Below, piece after piece: positions 49,237 through 59,818 of a stretch of 64,000 nt of DNA. Position 1 is the first letter of the stretch; each line of letters begins with the position of its first letter. The notes under the pieces are model-generated. The model made no database searches. It was not told the origin of the DNA and worked only from the letters and a program-made list of their open reading frames with translations. The DNA comes from an uncultured Clostridia bacterium (GTDB taxonomy: Bacteria; Bacillota; Clostridia; Christensenellales; Borkfalkiaceae). The DNA lies in contig CAKNQN010000003.1 of the NCBI GenBank assembly GCA_930990665.1, positions 1 through 64,000 of the forward strand, given 5' to 3'. The position numbers were made by a program, and so were the translations under genes.

Positions 49237-51897
49237 TTATTTCTCTTCTTTCGGCGGTTCTTTGAGGGAAATGGCGCGGGCATAGATGAGATCTGCCAGA
49301 TCTTCGGCGCCGTAATCCTTGCGGCGTTTGGCCGCGTGGGAGGCAAGCTCAGCCAATTCGTCGCGGTGGGTGACAAAGTAAGCAATCTTCGCCGCCGCCT
49401 TTTTGACCGAACGGATAAACAAAGCGTTGCCGATGATATCTTTATAATACTTTTTGGTGCCCACTTCAATGGGGGTGATGCACTTGGTGAGGATGACGGG
49501 CAGTCCGAAGAAGGTAGGCTCGGCGATGGAGTTTGCCCCGCTCTTGCCGACGTAGATATCCGCCATGCAGAGGAATTCCAGCATCTTGTCGGTAAATCCG
49601 AACACGCGCAGGTCGATGTTCGGAGGACATTCGAGGGCGCGCAATCTCTCCGCACCCGCCGTATTTTTGCCGCAGACGGCCATGATGGTCATCTCTTCCT
49701 TGCAGCGGACGAGCTCGCGCACCGTCTTTTCCAGCTTGGCCATGCCGTAGCCGCCGTCCGAAAGCACGACGACAAACCTGTCTTCGGGTATGCCCAACTG
49801 CGCGCGGATCTCGCTGCGCTTGCCTTCGAGCGCGAACGCCTCTTCGCGGATGGGATAATGGACGAGGCCGCAATGCCCGCCCGCATACATGCGCTGCCGC
49901 TCCACTTCCGCCAGCCCCTCTTTGGTGCTGATGAGCCAGTCGTTGCAGTCGATGTTGAACATGCCGTTGGAATATAAGTCGGGCACATACATGATGAGAT
50001 AGGGTTTTTCACCTTTCATCCGCTCGACATAGTACGCCGAACCCCAATGGGTGGTGACGATGACGTCCGCCTGCAAGTCATGTATATGTTCCAGAGCGGG
50101 GCGGATAGACTTGGGCGCGAGCATGGACATCACGAACCAGTGTGCGATCCTGTCGCCGAACAGCTGGTTCCCGAACACGCACCAGCGGCCGTAGATCATA
50201 CTGCGGCTCTGCCGCGCCACCGCGTCTGCAAAGTCGATCTCCATCTTCCGCAGGGCGGGGTCGCCCGTTTCGCGGTAGAACTGCGAACGCACGATCTCCA
50301 ACTCGCCGCCGTACTTTTCCTCCATCACCTTGCACACGGCCGAAAGCGGGATGATGTGCCCCATGCCCGCCTCGATGAAGGTGAACACGACGCGCGGCTT
50401 CCGCCCCGCAGGGACGCGGCGATGCGCCGCGAGCACGGCGGCCCGTTTTTCCTCGAGCTCGATCTCGCAGGCGCCGAGCAGGGCGCCGTAGAAGAGCTGA
50501 AAGCTGAAGATGAAGAAGAAGTTGTCCAGAAGGCTGGCCAAAAGCACCGCCACGACGCCGAGGCCGATCATAAGGCGCCCGACCGTGAATTTGCGGACGA
50601 GGATCTCGATGAAGGATTTCACGTGCACGATAAACGCGAGAAGGCCTAAAATGCCCATGGCGCCGATCAGCTGCACGAAGAGATTGTGGTACATGTTGCT
50701 GTACATGAACGCGTGCGCTTCCCCTGCCGGGCGGCCGCCGTCGGCAAACCCGACGCCGAACACGGGTGCGGAGAGGAAATCCCGCCAGCCGTTGCCCCAC
50801 AGCGCAAAGCGGTGGTTATCCCCCTGGTCGAAGCGGAGCATGTTGGAGAAAAATTCGCCCAGCCCCTTCGCGCCGACGCTGGCAAAGACGCACACGCCGA
50901 CAAGGAGCGCCAGCCCCGCCAGGAAAGCGGTGGTATAGCGGCTGACCGCCTTGTTCGGGCCAGAGACACAGCACAGCACCACGCAGGCGAGGAACACCGC
51001 CCCGCCGACGAGCATGGAGGTGCGCGCGTTGAGGGCGACGATGGTCACGAGAAAGAACACCGAAGCCGCAAAATAGGCGGCGCTGCGGCGGAAACGATAG
51101 GCCAGATACATCGTAGGCGGGATGAGAAAGGCGAGCACGCCCGCCGCATAGGTGCTCACGCCCCAGCCGAGTACCTGGTAGTCGCGGATGAATCCGCCCG
51201 TCCAGTTGCCCGCCGCGTCCAGTTCGATGAACTTGCCCTGCGCGATCAGCTTGACGATGAGGATCCACGACTCGGCGCAGATCATCAGCCCGCAGATGAG
51301 GCAGAGGCGGCAGATGTATTCGGGGATCCCGCGCGAGCGGTCTGCAATGGGAAGTACGAGGAAATAGGCGAGCAGCAGCCCCGCCGCCATGAACAGGCCG
51401 TAGGCAAGGTCGATGGGCTGCCATTTCGCGGAAAGGGCGCCGTTCAGAAGAAAGGCCGCCGCCATGCACAGCATGCCGAAGGTGAGAAGCCCGCGGCGGC
51501 GGAAAATGTCTTTGGCGATCCCGCTTGCCACGACGCGGTAAAGGATGGCCGCCACGATGATCGCCCCCGCGGCGTACATGTTCGCAAGCCCTGCGGGATG
51601 GAAAAATACGGCGGGGTCCTGCACGGCCTCTCCGTAAGAGAGAAGCCCGTCGCTTCCCGCACAGAAATACGAGAGCAGCAGCGGCACCAGAAGCACTTTC
51701 GGATCGTCGCAGAAAAGCGCGCCGAAAACCGCCGTCACGGCAAAAATATAATATATGGGAATGTACACGGCATACCCGCAGCTGCATGAGATCACCCCCA
51801 AGAGGGCGTACAGCGCAGGATACCACAGCGTCTTCTGCCACGCCGCAAGGCGGGCGATCACCTTATTTTTTTCACGCAGACGCGCAAAAATTTCCAT
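49237..51897 (-). CDS. Fusion of O-antigen ligase-like domain and MGDG-synthase-like glycosyltransferase
   Basis: This 886-aa protein joins two usually separate enzymes. Residues about 25-440 have ten or more membrane segments and a Wzy/O-antigen-ligase core (NARTSM; FALWGNGWRDF; a late MYHNLFVQLIGAMG with the HN pair). Residues about 500-870 form a GT-B glycosyltransferase like MGDG synthase/GT28 (FIEAGMGHI start, HWGSAYYVER, SDGGYG, CGKN, GKSGANSIAEPTFFGLP acceptor-sugar motif). It probably builds or polymerises a glycolipid at the cytoplasmic membrane. GT28 partners normally use UDP-sugars and diacylglycerol. It has its own terminator. Confidence 0.83.
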   Translation of the reverse strand: MEIFARLREKNKVIARLAAWQKTLWYPALYALLGVISCSCGYAVYIPIYYIFAVTAVFGALFCDDPKVLLVPLLLSYFCAGSDGLLSYGEAVQDPAVFFHPAGLANMYAAGAIIVAAILYRVVASGIAKDIFRRRGLLTFGMLCMAAAFLLNGALSAKWQPIDLAYGLFMAAGLLLAYFLVLPIADRSRGIPEYICRLCLICGLMICAESWILIVKLIAQGKFIELDAAGNWTGGFIRDYQVLGWGVSTYAAGVLAFLIPPTMYLAYRFRRSAAYFAASVFFLVTIVALNARTSMLVGGAVFLACVVLCCVSGPNKAVSRYTTAFLAGLALLVGVCVFASVGAKGLGEFFSNMLRFDQGDNHRFALWGNGWRDFLSAPVFGVGFADGGRPAGEAHAFMYSNMYHNLFVQLIGAMGILGLLAFIVHVKSFIEILVRKFTVGRLMIGLGVVAVLLASLLDNFFFIFSFQLFYGALLGACEIELEEKRAAVLAAHRRVPAGRKPRVVFTFIEAGMGHIIPLSAVCKVMEEKYGGELEIVRSQFYRETGDPALRKMEIDFADAVARQSRSMIYGRWCVFGNQLFGDRIAHWFVMSMLAPKSIRPALEHIHDLQADVIVTTHWGSAYYVERMKGEKPYLIMYVPDLYSNGMFNIDCNDWLISTKEGLAEVERQRMYAGGHCGLVHYPIREEAFALEGKRSEIRAQLGIPEDRFVVVLSDGGYGMAKLEKTVRELVRCKEEMTIMAVCGKNTAGAERLRALECPPNIDLRVFGFTDKMLEFLCMADIYVGKSGANSIAEPTFFGLPVILTKCITPIEVGTKKYYKDIIGNALFIRSVKKAAAKIAYFVTHRDELAELASHAAKRRKDYGAEDLADLIYARAISLKEPPKEEK

Positions 51898-51975
51898 ATC
51901 CGCAACCTCGAAAGATGCTTAATTTTGCATAACGTACCGTAAAATTCTCGCGTTTCTCGCGCAAAGGCGCTGCGA

Positions 51976-52180
51976 AACGCGCGAACTTTAATTATTTACT
52001 CGCGCGTGGCAAAACCACGCTTTTGCCAAAGCGCCCCCAAATTGTCGCATTCCTGCGACCTCAGCGGGTGAATGCGGCGCGCATAAATGTGGTGGGCACC
52101 TAAAAAGGCGCGCCGCAGAGGGCAGCGCCCTCCAAATCTCGGAAAATTGTTTTTGCCGCTAAAAAACAATTTTCGAGAAC
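51976..52180. repeat. Structured intergenic element, copy 5 (inverted)
   Basis: A reverse-oriented, P2-poor copy. P5 52007-52028 (TGGCAAAA/TTTTGCCA, loop CCACGC), P4 52044-52059 (GTCGCA/TGCGAC), GGGTGAAT (complement of ATTCACC), P3 52073-52082 with 52108-52117 (TGCGGCGCGC/GCGCGCCGCA), and P1 52143-52173 (AAAATTGTTTTT and complement, loop GCCGCT) inside CTCG/CGAG. Confidence 0.75.
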
Positions 52181-52186
52181 TTTTTT

Positions 52187-54271
<2,085 letters not shown>

Positions 54272-54296
54272 AAACAACTCTCTCTCCTCTTCCGTT

Positions 54297-54354
54297 AAAA
54301 AAACGGCGCCGTGGGCAAATGCCTGTACAATTCCCCACAGCGCCACGCCGTTTT
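54297..54354 (-). promoter_or_regulatory. Putative attenuator in glnN leader
   Basis: AAAACGGCG and CTGTGGG in the 5' arm (with a 5-nt bulge) pair with CCCACGG/CGCCGTTTT in the 3' arm, followed by T6 (complement of 54297-54302), about 26 nt before the glnN start. It looks like an intrinsic terminator inside the leader. No known glutamine aptamer was recognised. Confidence 0.55.
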
Positions 54355-54362
54355 TCGATATC

Positions 54363-54391
54363 ATTATAGGAAAAATAAACGCGCTTGTCAA
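54363..54391 (-). promoter_or_regulatory. glnN promoter
   Basis: Perfect consensus: TTGACA (54386-54391), 17 bp, TATAAT (54363-54368). The -35 box lies in the 3' arm of the terminator at 54380-54412. Confidence 0.8.
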
Positions 54392-54412
54392 ACCTTTCGG
54401 CCGACAAACGCG
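54380..54412 (-). terminator. Terminator of small membrane protein gene
   Basis: A 10-bp stem on the minus strand (CGCGTTTGTC/GACAAGCGCG, one G-U pair) followed by a T-rich tract that is also the glnN promoter spacer. Confidence 0.65.
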
Positions 54413-54426
54413 CCTTTTCCGTGCGA

Positions 54427-54654
54427 TCAGGCAAAGATACGCAGATCTTTGGACAGAATCACCGTCACTATGTCGATGACCCAGAATACCACCGTGATGG
54501 GCGGGATCAGCTGCAAGATCCCCGCAATGATGTGGCCGCGCAGAATACGCGTGATGCCGCCGAGGATCCAGCTCGTGACGGGAATGATCGCCAGGATCAC
54601 GCTGACAATCCACGGAAGTCCTAAATTCAGATAACCACTGCCTTTTTTAGCCAT
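54427..54654 (-). CDS. Small membrane protein, 75 aa
   Basis: I do not recognise a named family. The product has a short basic start ([12 protein letters not shown]) and two membrane segments (about 12-35 and 42-66) ending [16 protein letters not shown] lies 7 nt before ATG 54654, and a perfect TTGACA-17-TATAAT promoter precedes it, so it is probably highly expressed. Confidence 0.7.
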   Translation of the reverse strand: MAKKGSGYLNLGLPWIVSVILAIIPVTSWILGGITRILRGHIIAGILQLIPPITVVFWVIDIVTVILSKDLRIFA

Positions 54655-54681
54655 ATACACTCCTCCTTATTTCTTACTATT

Positions 54682-54710
54682 ATTATACCGCGGACGGGAG
54701 AAATTGTCAA
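54682..54710 (-). promoter_or_regulatory. Promoter of small membrane protein
   Basis: Perfect consensus: TTGACA (54705-54710), 17 bp, TATAAT (54682-54687). Confidence 0.75.
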
Positions 54711-54764
54711 CAAATTCCGAAAATTTTTGCACCCCTCCCCCTGCCGCCCTTTTTCGCACAACGA

Positions 54765-54793
54765 TTGCAAAACGAAAGGCATTGTGTTATAAT
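54765..54793 (+). promoter_or_regulatory. manA-glucokinase promoter
   Basis: TTGCAA (54765-54770), 17 bp, TATAAT (54788-54793), divergent from the small membrane protein promoter. Confidence 0.65.
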
Positions 54794-54829
54794 CAATATG
54801 ATAGAATATCTTGTACGGGAGGCAGGCAT

Positions 54830-55765
54830 ATGCTGCGGCTTTTACCGGCGCTCAAAGATTACATTTGGGGCGGACACAAACTGGAACGGATGTACGGCCG
54901 CGACGGGGGCGGAAAGAAAGTGAGCGAGAGCTGGGAGGTATCCGTGCACCCCGACGGGCCCAGCCGCATCGAAGGGGGCGGCACGCTGGCGGAGTATCTG
55001 CGCGAAAATCCCTTCGCTGTCAGCCCGCAGGGAGGGCCGCTGCCCGTGCTCATCAAGCTGATCGACGCGGCGCAGAACCTCTCCGTACAGGTACATCCCG
55101 ACGACGACTACGCGCGCCGCACGGAGGGCGACAACGGAAAGACGGAAATGTGGTACATCGTGCAGGCGGACGAGGGAGCGGGCATCTACTGCGGCTTCCG
55201 CGAGGAGGTCGGGCGCGAGGCGTTTCTGCGCATGGCCGCGGACGGGAGCGTGGAAAAATGTCTGAATTTTGTGCCCGTGCGGGCGGGAGATTGCTACCTA
55301 ATACCCGCGGGGACGGTGCACGCGATCGGAGCGGGATGCCTGATCTGCGAAGTGCAGCAGAGCAGCAACGTGACCTACCGCGTCTACGACTACGGGCGGA
55401 AGGGCGCAGACGGAAAGCCGCGCCCCCTGCATCTGCAAAAAGCGGCGGACGTGATCGATTTTTCCCTCTTCCGCGACAGGACGGGAAGCACCCCGTTTGC
55501 CGAGGTCGCAGGCGGAAAAGAGCGGCTTCTGACGCAATGCAAGTACTTTTGCTGCCGCGAACTGCTCCTTTCCGGGGAATATGCGCGGCAGGATCCCGAA
55601 TCCTTCACGGCGGCCGTCGTGCTCGAAGGCTCGGGAACGATCGACGGAAAACCTTTTGCGGCGGGAGAAAGTTTTTTCATCCCCTGCAAGGAAAAATATG
55701 CGCTTTGCGGCGAGGCGAGGGTCATTCTGACCGGCCTGCCGCGGACGAAAGGGAGAGAATTATGA
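54830..55765 (+). CDS. manA: Mannose-6-phosphate isomerase, type I
   Basis: This 311-aa cupin zinc enzyme interconverts mannose-6-P and fructose-6-P. It has the short Bacillus-type layout: WGGHKLERMYG near the start, the zinc site NLSVQVHPDDDYA, KTEMWYIV and GTVHAIGAGCLICEVQ. GGAGG lies 7 nt before ATG 54830. Its stop overlaps the start of the ROK kinase by 4 bp (ATGA), so the two act in one hexose-entry operon. Confidence 0.93.
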   Translation: MLRLLPALKDYIWGGHKLERMYGRDGGGKKVSESWEVSVHPDGPSRIEGGGTLAEYLRENPFAVSPQGGPLPVLIKLIDAAQNLSVQVHPDDDYARRTEGDNGKTEMWYIVQADEGAGIYCGFREEVGREAFLRMAADGSVEKCLNFVPVRAGDCYLIPAGTVHAIGAGCLICEVQQSSNVTYRVYDYGRKGADGKPRPLHLQKAADVIDFSLFRDRTGSTPFAEVAGGKERLLTQCKYFCCRELLLSGEYARQDPESFTAAVVLEGSGTIDGKPFAAGESFFIPCKEKYALCGEARVILTGLPRTKGREL

Positions 55766-56724
55766 AATATTTTGCGGGAATCGACCTCGGCGGCACCTTT
55801 ATCAAGTGCGGCATTGTGGACGAAGCAGGAAACATTTTGCAAAAAGACCAGATCCCGACGGGCAAGGAACGGCCGTACGGCGAGATCGCCGCGGACATGG
55901 CGGCGCTCGTGCGCAGCCTTGCCGCGCGCGCGGGGATCGGCGAAAAGGAACTTTGCGCGGCGGGGATCGGCGCGCCCGGCACCGTAAACAGCGCGCGCGG
56001 CGTGATCGTGTATTCCAACAACATTCACTGGAAAAACGTGCCTCTCGGCGGCGCGGTGCGCGGCGCACTCGGCCTCCCCGTGTTCGTGACCAACGACGCG
56101 AACGCCGCCGCATTGGGAGAGAGCTTTGCCGGCGCGGCGAAAGACTATGAAAACAGCATTTTCGTGACGCTGGGTACCGGCGTGGGCGGCGGGATCATCC
56201 TCGGGCGCAAACTGTTTGAAGGCAACCGCTCGGCGGGCGCGGAGATCGGGCACATGGTCATCCGCGCGGGCGGCGAAAAGTGTACCTGCGGGCGCAGGGG
56301 CTGCTTTGAGGCGTACGCCTCCGCGACGGCGCTCATCCGCCAGACAAAAGAGGCGATGAAAAAGGACCCCGCAAGCGCGCTGTGGAAACTTTGCCCGGAC
56401 CCCGAACAGGTCAACGGAAAGACCCCCTTCGACGGCCTGCGCCTGGGCGACAAGACGGCCGAGCGCGTGATCCGAAAGTACGTCGGCTGGCTGGCAGAAG
56501 GACTTGCGAACCTCGCCAACGTCTTCCGCCCCGACGCCATCGTGTTGGGAGGCGGCGTGTGTGCCGCGGGCGACGCGCTGCTTCTGCCCCTGCGCCGGAA
56601 GATGAACCGCATGCTCTACGGCGGCACGACCTACGCGCCCGTCCCCATCGTGATCGCCTCGCTGGGCAACGACGCAGGCCTGGTGGGCGCGGCACACTTC
56701 GCCCAGCAAAGAAGCGGAAATTAA
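55762..56724 (+). CDS. ROK family glucokinase
   Basis: This 320-aa sugar kinase has the ROK phosphate motif FAGIDLGGTFIKCG at the start, the catalytic NDANAAALGE, GTGVGGGII and the zinc motif CTCGRRGCFEAYAS. It probably phosphorylates glucose (or mannose, feeding ManA). It overlaps manA by 4 bp. A ROK repressor is ruled out by the absence of an N-terminal helix-turn-helix. Confidence 0.92.
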   Translation: MKYFAGIDLGGTFIKCGIVDEAGNILQKDQIPTGKERPYGEIAADMAALVRSLAARAGIGEKELCAAGIGAPGTVNSARGVIVYSNNIHWKNVPLGGAVRGALGLPVFVTNDANAAALGESFAGAAKDYENSIFVTLGTGVGGGIILGRKLFEGNRSAGAEIGHMVIRAGGEKCTCGRRGCFEAYASATALIRQTKEAMKKDPASALWKLCPDPEQVNGKTPFDGLRLGDKTAERVIRKYVGWLAEGLANLANVFRPDAIVLGGGVCAAGDALLLPLRRKMNRMLYGGTTYAPVPIVIASLGNDAGLVGAAHFAQQRSGN

Positions 56725-56752
56725 AATTTCCTCCCGAACTTTTCGGATATAG

Positions 56753-56788
56753 GAGAGCCGGGCGGCCTTATAAGGCCGCCCGGCTCTC
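56753..56788 (+). terminator. Terminator of manA-glucokinase operon
   Basis: A perfect 18-bp palindrome (GAGAGCCGGGCGGCCTTA and complement) followed by CTCGTTTTTCTG. Confidence 0.85.
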
Positions 56789-56851
56789 TCGTTTTTCTGT
56801 ACTTCTCTCGTTTTTCTGTACTTCTCTCTGTTTTTCTGCACTTCTCTCTGT
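56787..56851. repeat. T-tract tandem repeat, 19-20-bp period
   Basis: Units TCTCGTTTTTCTGTACT start at 56787, 56806 and 56825 and a partial at 56845. They repeat the T run of the preceding terminator three times. The remaining gap to 57012 shows no gene. Confidence 0.75.
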
Positions 56852-57012
56852 CGAGCAAAAATGCTAAAATCGCTGCGGACAAAAAGTCTGCCCTATTCCG
56901 CGCTTCTCGTTGTGAACAAAAATCTGCGCTCCTCGTTGCAAACGATAACTTGCGTGTCGGTACATTTCAAAAGTCGGACGCTTTTCGGGGGGATACACCG
57001 ACGGAGCGGGGT

Positions 57013-59499
57013 TTATTTTTCTTTGCGGAGGATGCTGACGCGGTCGAGCGAAGTTTTGGGGATGGCCGCAAAGCGGGAAAGAAAATCGCGATTGCGGTAA
57101 ACGAGCGGGGTGGTGATGCGAAGCTCCAGGCTGTGCTCCCCCGCCCTATCCGGAAACGAAATGCGGAAGGGGGAGACGATGCTCTCCGCCACGCAGGTGC
57201 CGTCGACGTACGCCGAGCACATTTCGCCGGAAAAGTCGATCTCTGCCGCGTCGCCGCCCGAAAACGCCGCACGGAAGGACAGTTCGCCGGTAAAATCGGG
57301 CATTTCATCCCTTCCGTTCACGTCCGCGCCCGCGGCGATCTCTTTGCAGGGGGTGAACTCCGTCTCGTCCATGGCACGGGCAGAGAGGGCAAAGGAAGTG
57401 AGGCGGGAGATCTCCGCAAAGACGGGCTCTCCGATCTCGACGCCCGGCTCCTGCCCGAGCAGATACAGCGCCGCATGGCCGGGTTCGAGGCAGACGGGAA
57501 GTTTGCCGTCTTTGAGCGCCGCAAAGGGAGCTTCCGCCTCGAAATAGGGGCGGAAAGAGCGCGCAAACGGCACTTCGAGGCGGGTGCGGACGAGTTTCGG
57601 CCCCTCGTTGAAGAGCATGAGGACATGCTCGCCCTTCCCCTCCGCGTGCAGGACGCGCAGGTATTTTTCCTTCCTTTCCGTGCGCACGTCGTACAACCCC
57701 AGCTTTTGCATCTCTTCGCCCAGGCGCGCAGGCGACACTGGCCGCGCCCCCGCGAAGGGCGGGCGCTTGCCGAGATAGAACACGGGCACTTGCGCCGCGA
57801 TGCGCCCGAGCTTTTCCGCCAGCGCGGGCGGCAGAAGCTCGCACCCGGGAACGACGAGGCAGGTGTATTCCGCCGCCCCGGCGCGGAATTTTCCGCTGCC
57901 CTTTTCTCCCTCTTCGAGGGCGTAGGCGGGCACGATGTCAAAATCGATCTGGCTCTCGTGCAGCGCCTTGCAGGCGATGTCCGAGGGCATGTAGCGCTTG
58001 CCCGTCCACTCGGCGTCCGCATGATACAGCACCGCGGCGGAGATGACCGCGCGCCTGCCTTCCAGCGCGCCGATCGTGTCAAGCATATATTTCGTGAGCT
58101 TGCAGAACGCCGCATAGCCAGGATAATTTCCTCGTGCGTAGAAGTGCGGCGGGCAGTCGCCGTCGGGATAGCGCATGGAAAAGGCATGCGGCACATAATG
58201 GTTGATACCGTTTACGAGCATGTGGTCGGCCAGCCATTTCATCGTGCGGACCGTTTCTCCCCAGCCGTAAGCGCCGAAAATTTCGCAGACTGCCCTGCCG
58301 TGTACCGCCGGATCGATATGCGATGCGGAAGAGGCGAGTTTGGCGAGGGTATGATTGAAAAATGTCGTGTCCGCCATCGCCCCGTTCAGGGAAATGCGGT
58401 GGGTATAGTCGGTAAATTCGGGGCGGATCTGATGCAGGACGACGTCGATGCCCGCAATGTCCTGCCCGCGCATGCTCTTGAAATAGTGCCCCGTCGAATA
58501 TCCGAGCCGCGCATGCGCGCCCATGTCCTCGATGACGTGGCCGGTGTACAGCACTCCGTGTGCACGGCACCAACCTCCCAGCTTCTGCACAAAGTTGCGC
58601 GAATAGTTGTCGGTGACTTCATCCATGAACGCATGCCGCACTTCGGGCGTCTTTTCGCCGATGTCGAACCAGAGTCCCGTGAGCATGGGAAGGCTGAACC
58701 CCTCTACGCGGCGGAAAAGCGCGTCGAGTACGCCGTCGTTCCACGGATACGCCATCCCCTCGATCCCGAGCGAGCAGCGATAGACATTGATGGGCGGGAG
58801 CGTATAATCGTACATGGCATTGCCGAAACGCGGTTCGTCCGAGAAAAATCCCGCAAATGTGCTGCCAAATTTTGCGCCATAATGGTCAAAATGCGGCTGG
58901 TAGACCTCTTCGATGAGCACGTCGACCGAGGCAGGATTCATCATGTCTATATACCACGGATGAACGCTGCCCGCACGCGTCTTGCACACCGAAATGACCG
59001 TCCACAGCCCTGCGGGAATATCCCAGTACAGAAAATCTCCCTGTACGCAGGAAGTGATGTCTTTGCCCCGCTTCCAGTCCGTGCGGTTGCCGCGGCGGGG
59101 AAAAGCGACCACGCAGAGAACAGACTCTTCGTTGTAGTGCTCCGTATCCGAAAGCAGTAATAGTTTTGCGCCCGGCATGGGCCCGGCTACGTCCGTGCGG
59201 TTTTCACTGATGTGCCACTGCCGAAGCTCCGGATGACGCTTTTCCAGCCCCCCGTTCGCAAACCCGGTCGGAAATTCCTTGTCGTCGAGCAGCCATACCT
59301 TCATGCCGAGCTTTTCGGCCGTGCGCATGACCACGTCCATATCCTTCCACCAGCTCTCGCCGCAGAACCCCTCGTGCGGCCGCGATTCCACACACAGCGC
59401 CCGCGCACCCGTGTCGTAAATTTTCTGTATTTCCTCTTCGATCTTGTCCGTATCCCCTTCACGCATCCACAAAAAGGGAAATATCTCTTCACCTGTCAT
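57013..59499 (-). CDS. Large glycoside hydrolase, possibly GH106-like
   Basis: This 828-aa protein starts with a TIM-barrel-like region (about 1-420: FPFLWMREGDTDKIEEEI, LLDDKEFPTGFANGG, FFSDEPRFGN, TGHVIEDMG) and ends in beta domains (about 640-828) with a sugar-binding-type module. The layout recalls GH106 alpha-L-rhamnosidases and related uncharacterised families, but it is shorter, so the family is uncertain. No signal peptide is present, suggesting action on imported oligosaccharides. GGAGG lies 9 nt before ATG 59499. Confidence 0.7.
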   Translation of the reverse strand: MTGEEIFPFLWMREGDTDKIEEEIQKIYDTGARALCVESRPHEGFCGESWWKDMDVVMRTAEKLGMKVWLLDDKEFPTGFANGGLEKRHPELRQWHISENRTDVAGPMPGAKLLLLSDTEHYNEESVLCVVAFPRRGNRTDWKRGKDITSCVQGDFLYWDIPAGLWTVISVCKTRAGSVHPWYIDMMNPASVDVLIEEVYQPHFDHYGAKFGSTFAGFFSDEPRFGNAMYDYTLPPINVYRCSLGIEGMAYPWNDGVLDALFRRVEGFSLPMLTGLWFDIGEKTPEVRHAFMDEVTDNYSRNFVQKLGGWCRAHGVLYTGHVIEDMGAHARLGYSTGHYFKSMRGQDIAGIDVVLHQIRPEFTDYTHRISLNGAMADTTFFNHTLAKLASSASHIDPAVHGRAVCEIFGAYGWGETVRTMKWLADHMLVNGINHYVPHAFSMRYPDGDCPPHFYARGNYPGYAAFCKLTKYMLDTIGALEGRRAVISAAVLYHADAEWTGKRYMPSDIACKALHESQIDFDIVPAYALEEGEKGSGKFRAGAAEYTCLVVPGCELLPPALAEKLGRIAAQVPVFYLGKRPPFAGARPVSPARLGEEMQKLGLYDVRTERKEKYLRVLHAEGKGEHVLMLFNEGPKLVRTRLEVPFARSFRPYFEAEAPFAALKDGKLPVCLEPGHAALYLLGQEPGVEIGEPVFAEISRLTSFALSARAMDETEFTPCKEIAAGADVNGRDEMPDFTGELSFRAAFSGGDAAEIDFSGEMCSAYVDGTCVAESIVSPFRISFPDRAGEHSLELRITTPLVYRNRDFLSRFAAIPKTSLDRVSILRKEK

Positions 59500-59540
59500 C
59501 TTTTTCTGCCTCCGTTGCCCTTTTCGGGCGGATTTCTCTT

Positions 59541-59569
59541 ATTATACCCGCGCAAAGCGGCGCTGTCAA
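59541..59569 (-). promoter_or_regulatory. Promoter of glycoside hydrolase gene
   Basis: Perfect consensus: TTGACA (59564-59569), 17 bp, TATAAT (59541-59546). The rest of the gap to 59818 shows no gene. Confidence 0.75.
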
Positions 59570-59818
59570 TCCCTTGCTGAAACTTTGCCGCACTCTTTTT
59601 GCCGCGCCTTGACGCGGCGCGGCGTTCCCGTTTTTGCACCGTGCGATCGGTTCGGTTTGCGGCGCGGCGTTTGGTAAAAAAACGATCGTGCGACTTTAAC
59701 GGAAAGACGCGGCCGCGCGGCTTTTGTGCATTGCGTACCCTGTGACTAATTTGTGACATCGTTCGGGCATTGGGACAATTTCCTGAACAGCCCTCTGCCC
59801 AAGGTCTGCGCGGGAGGG

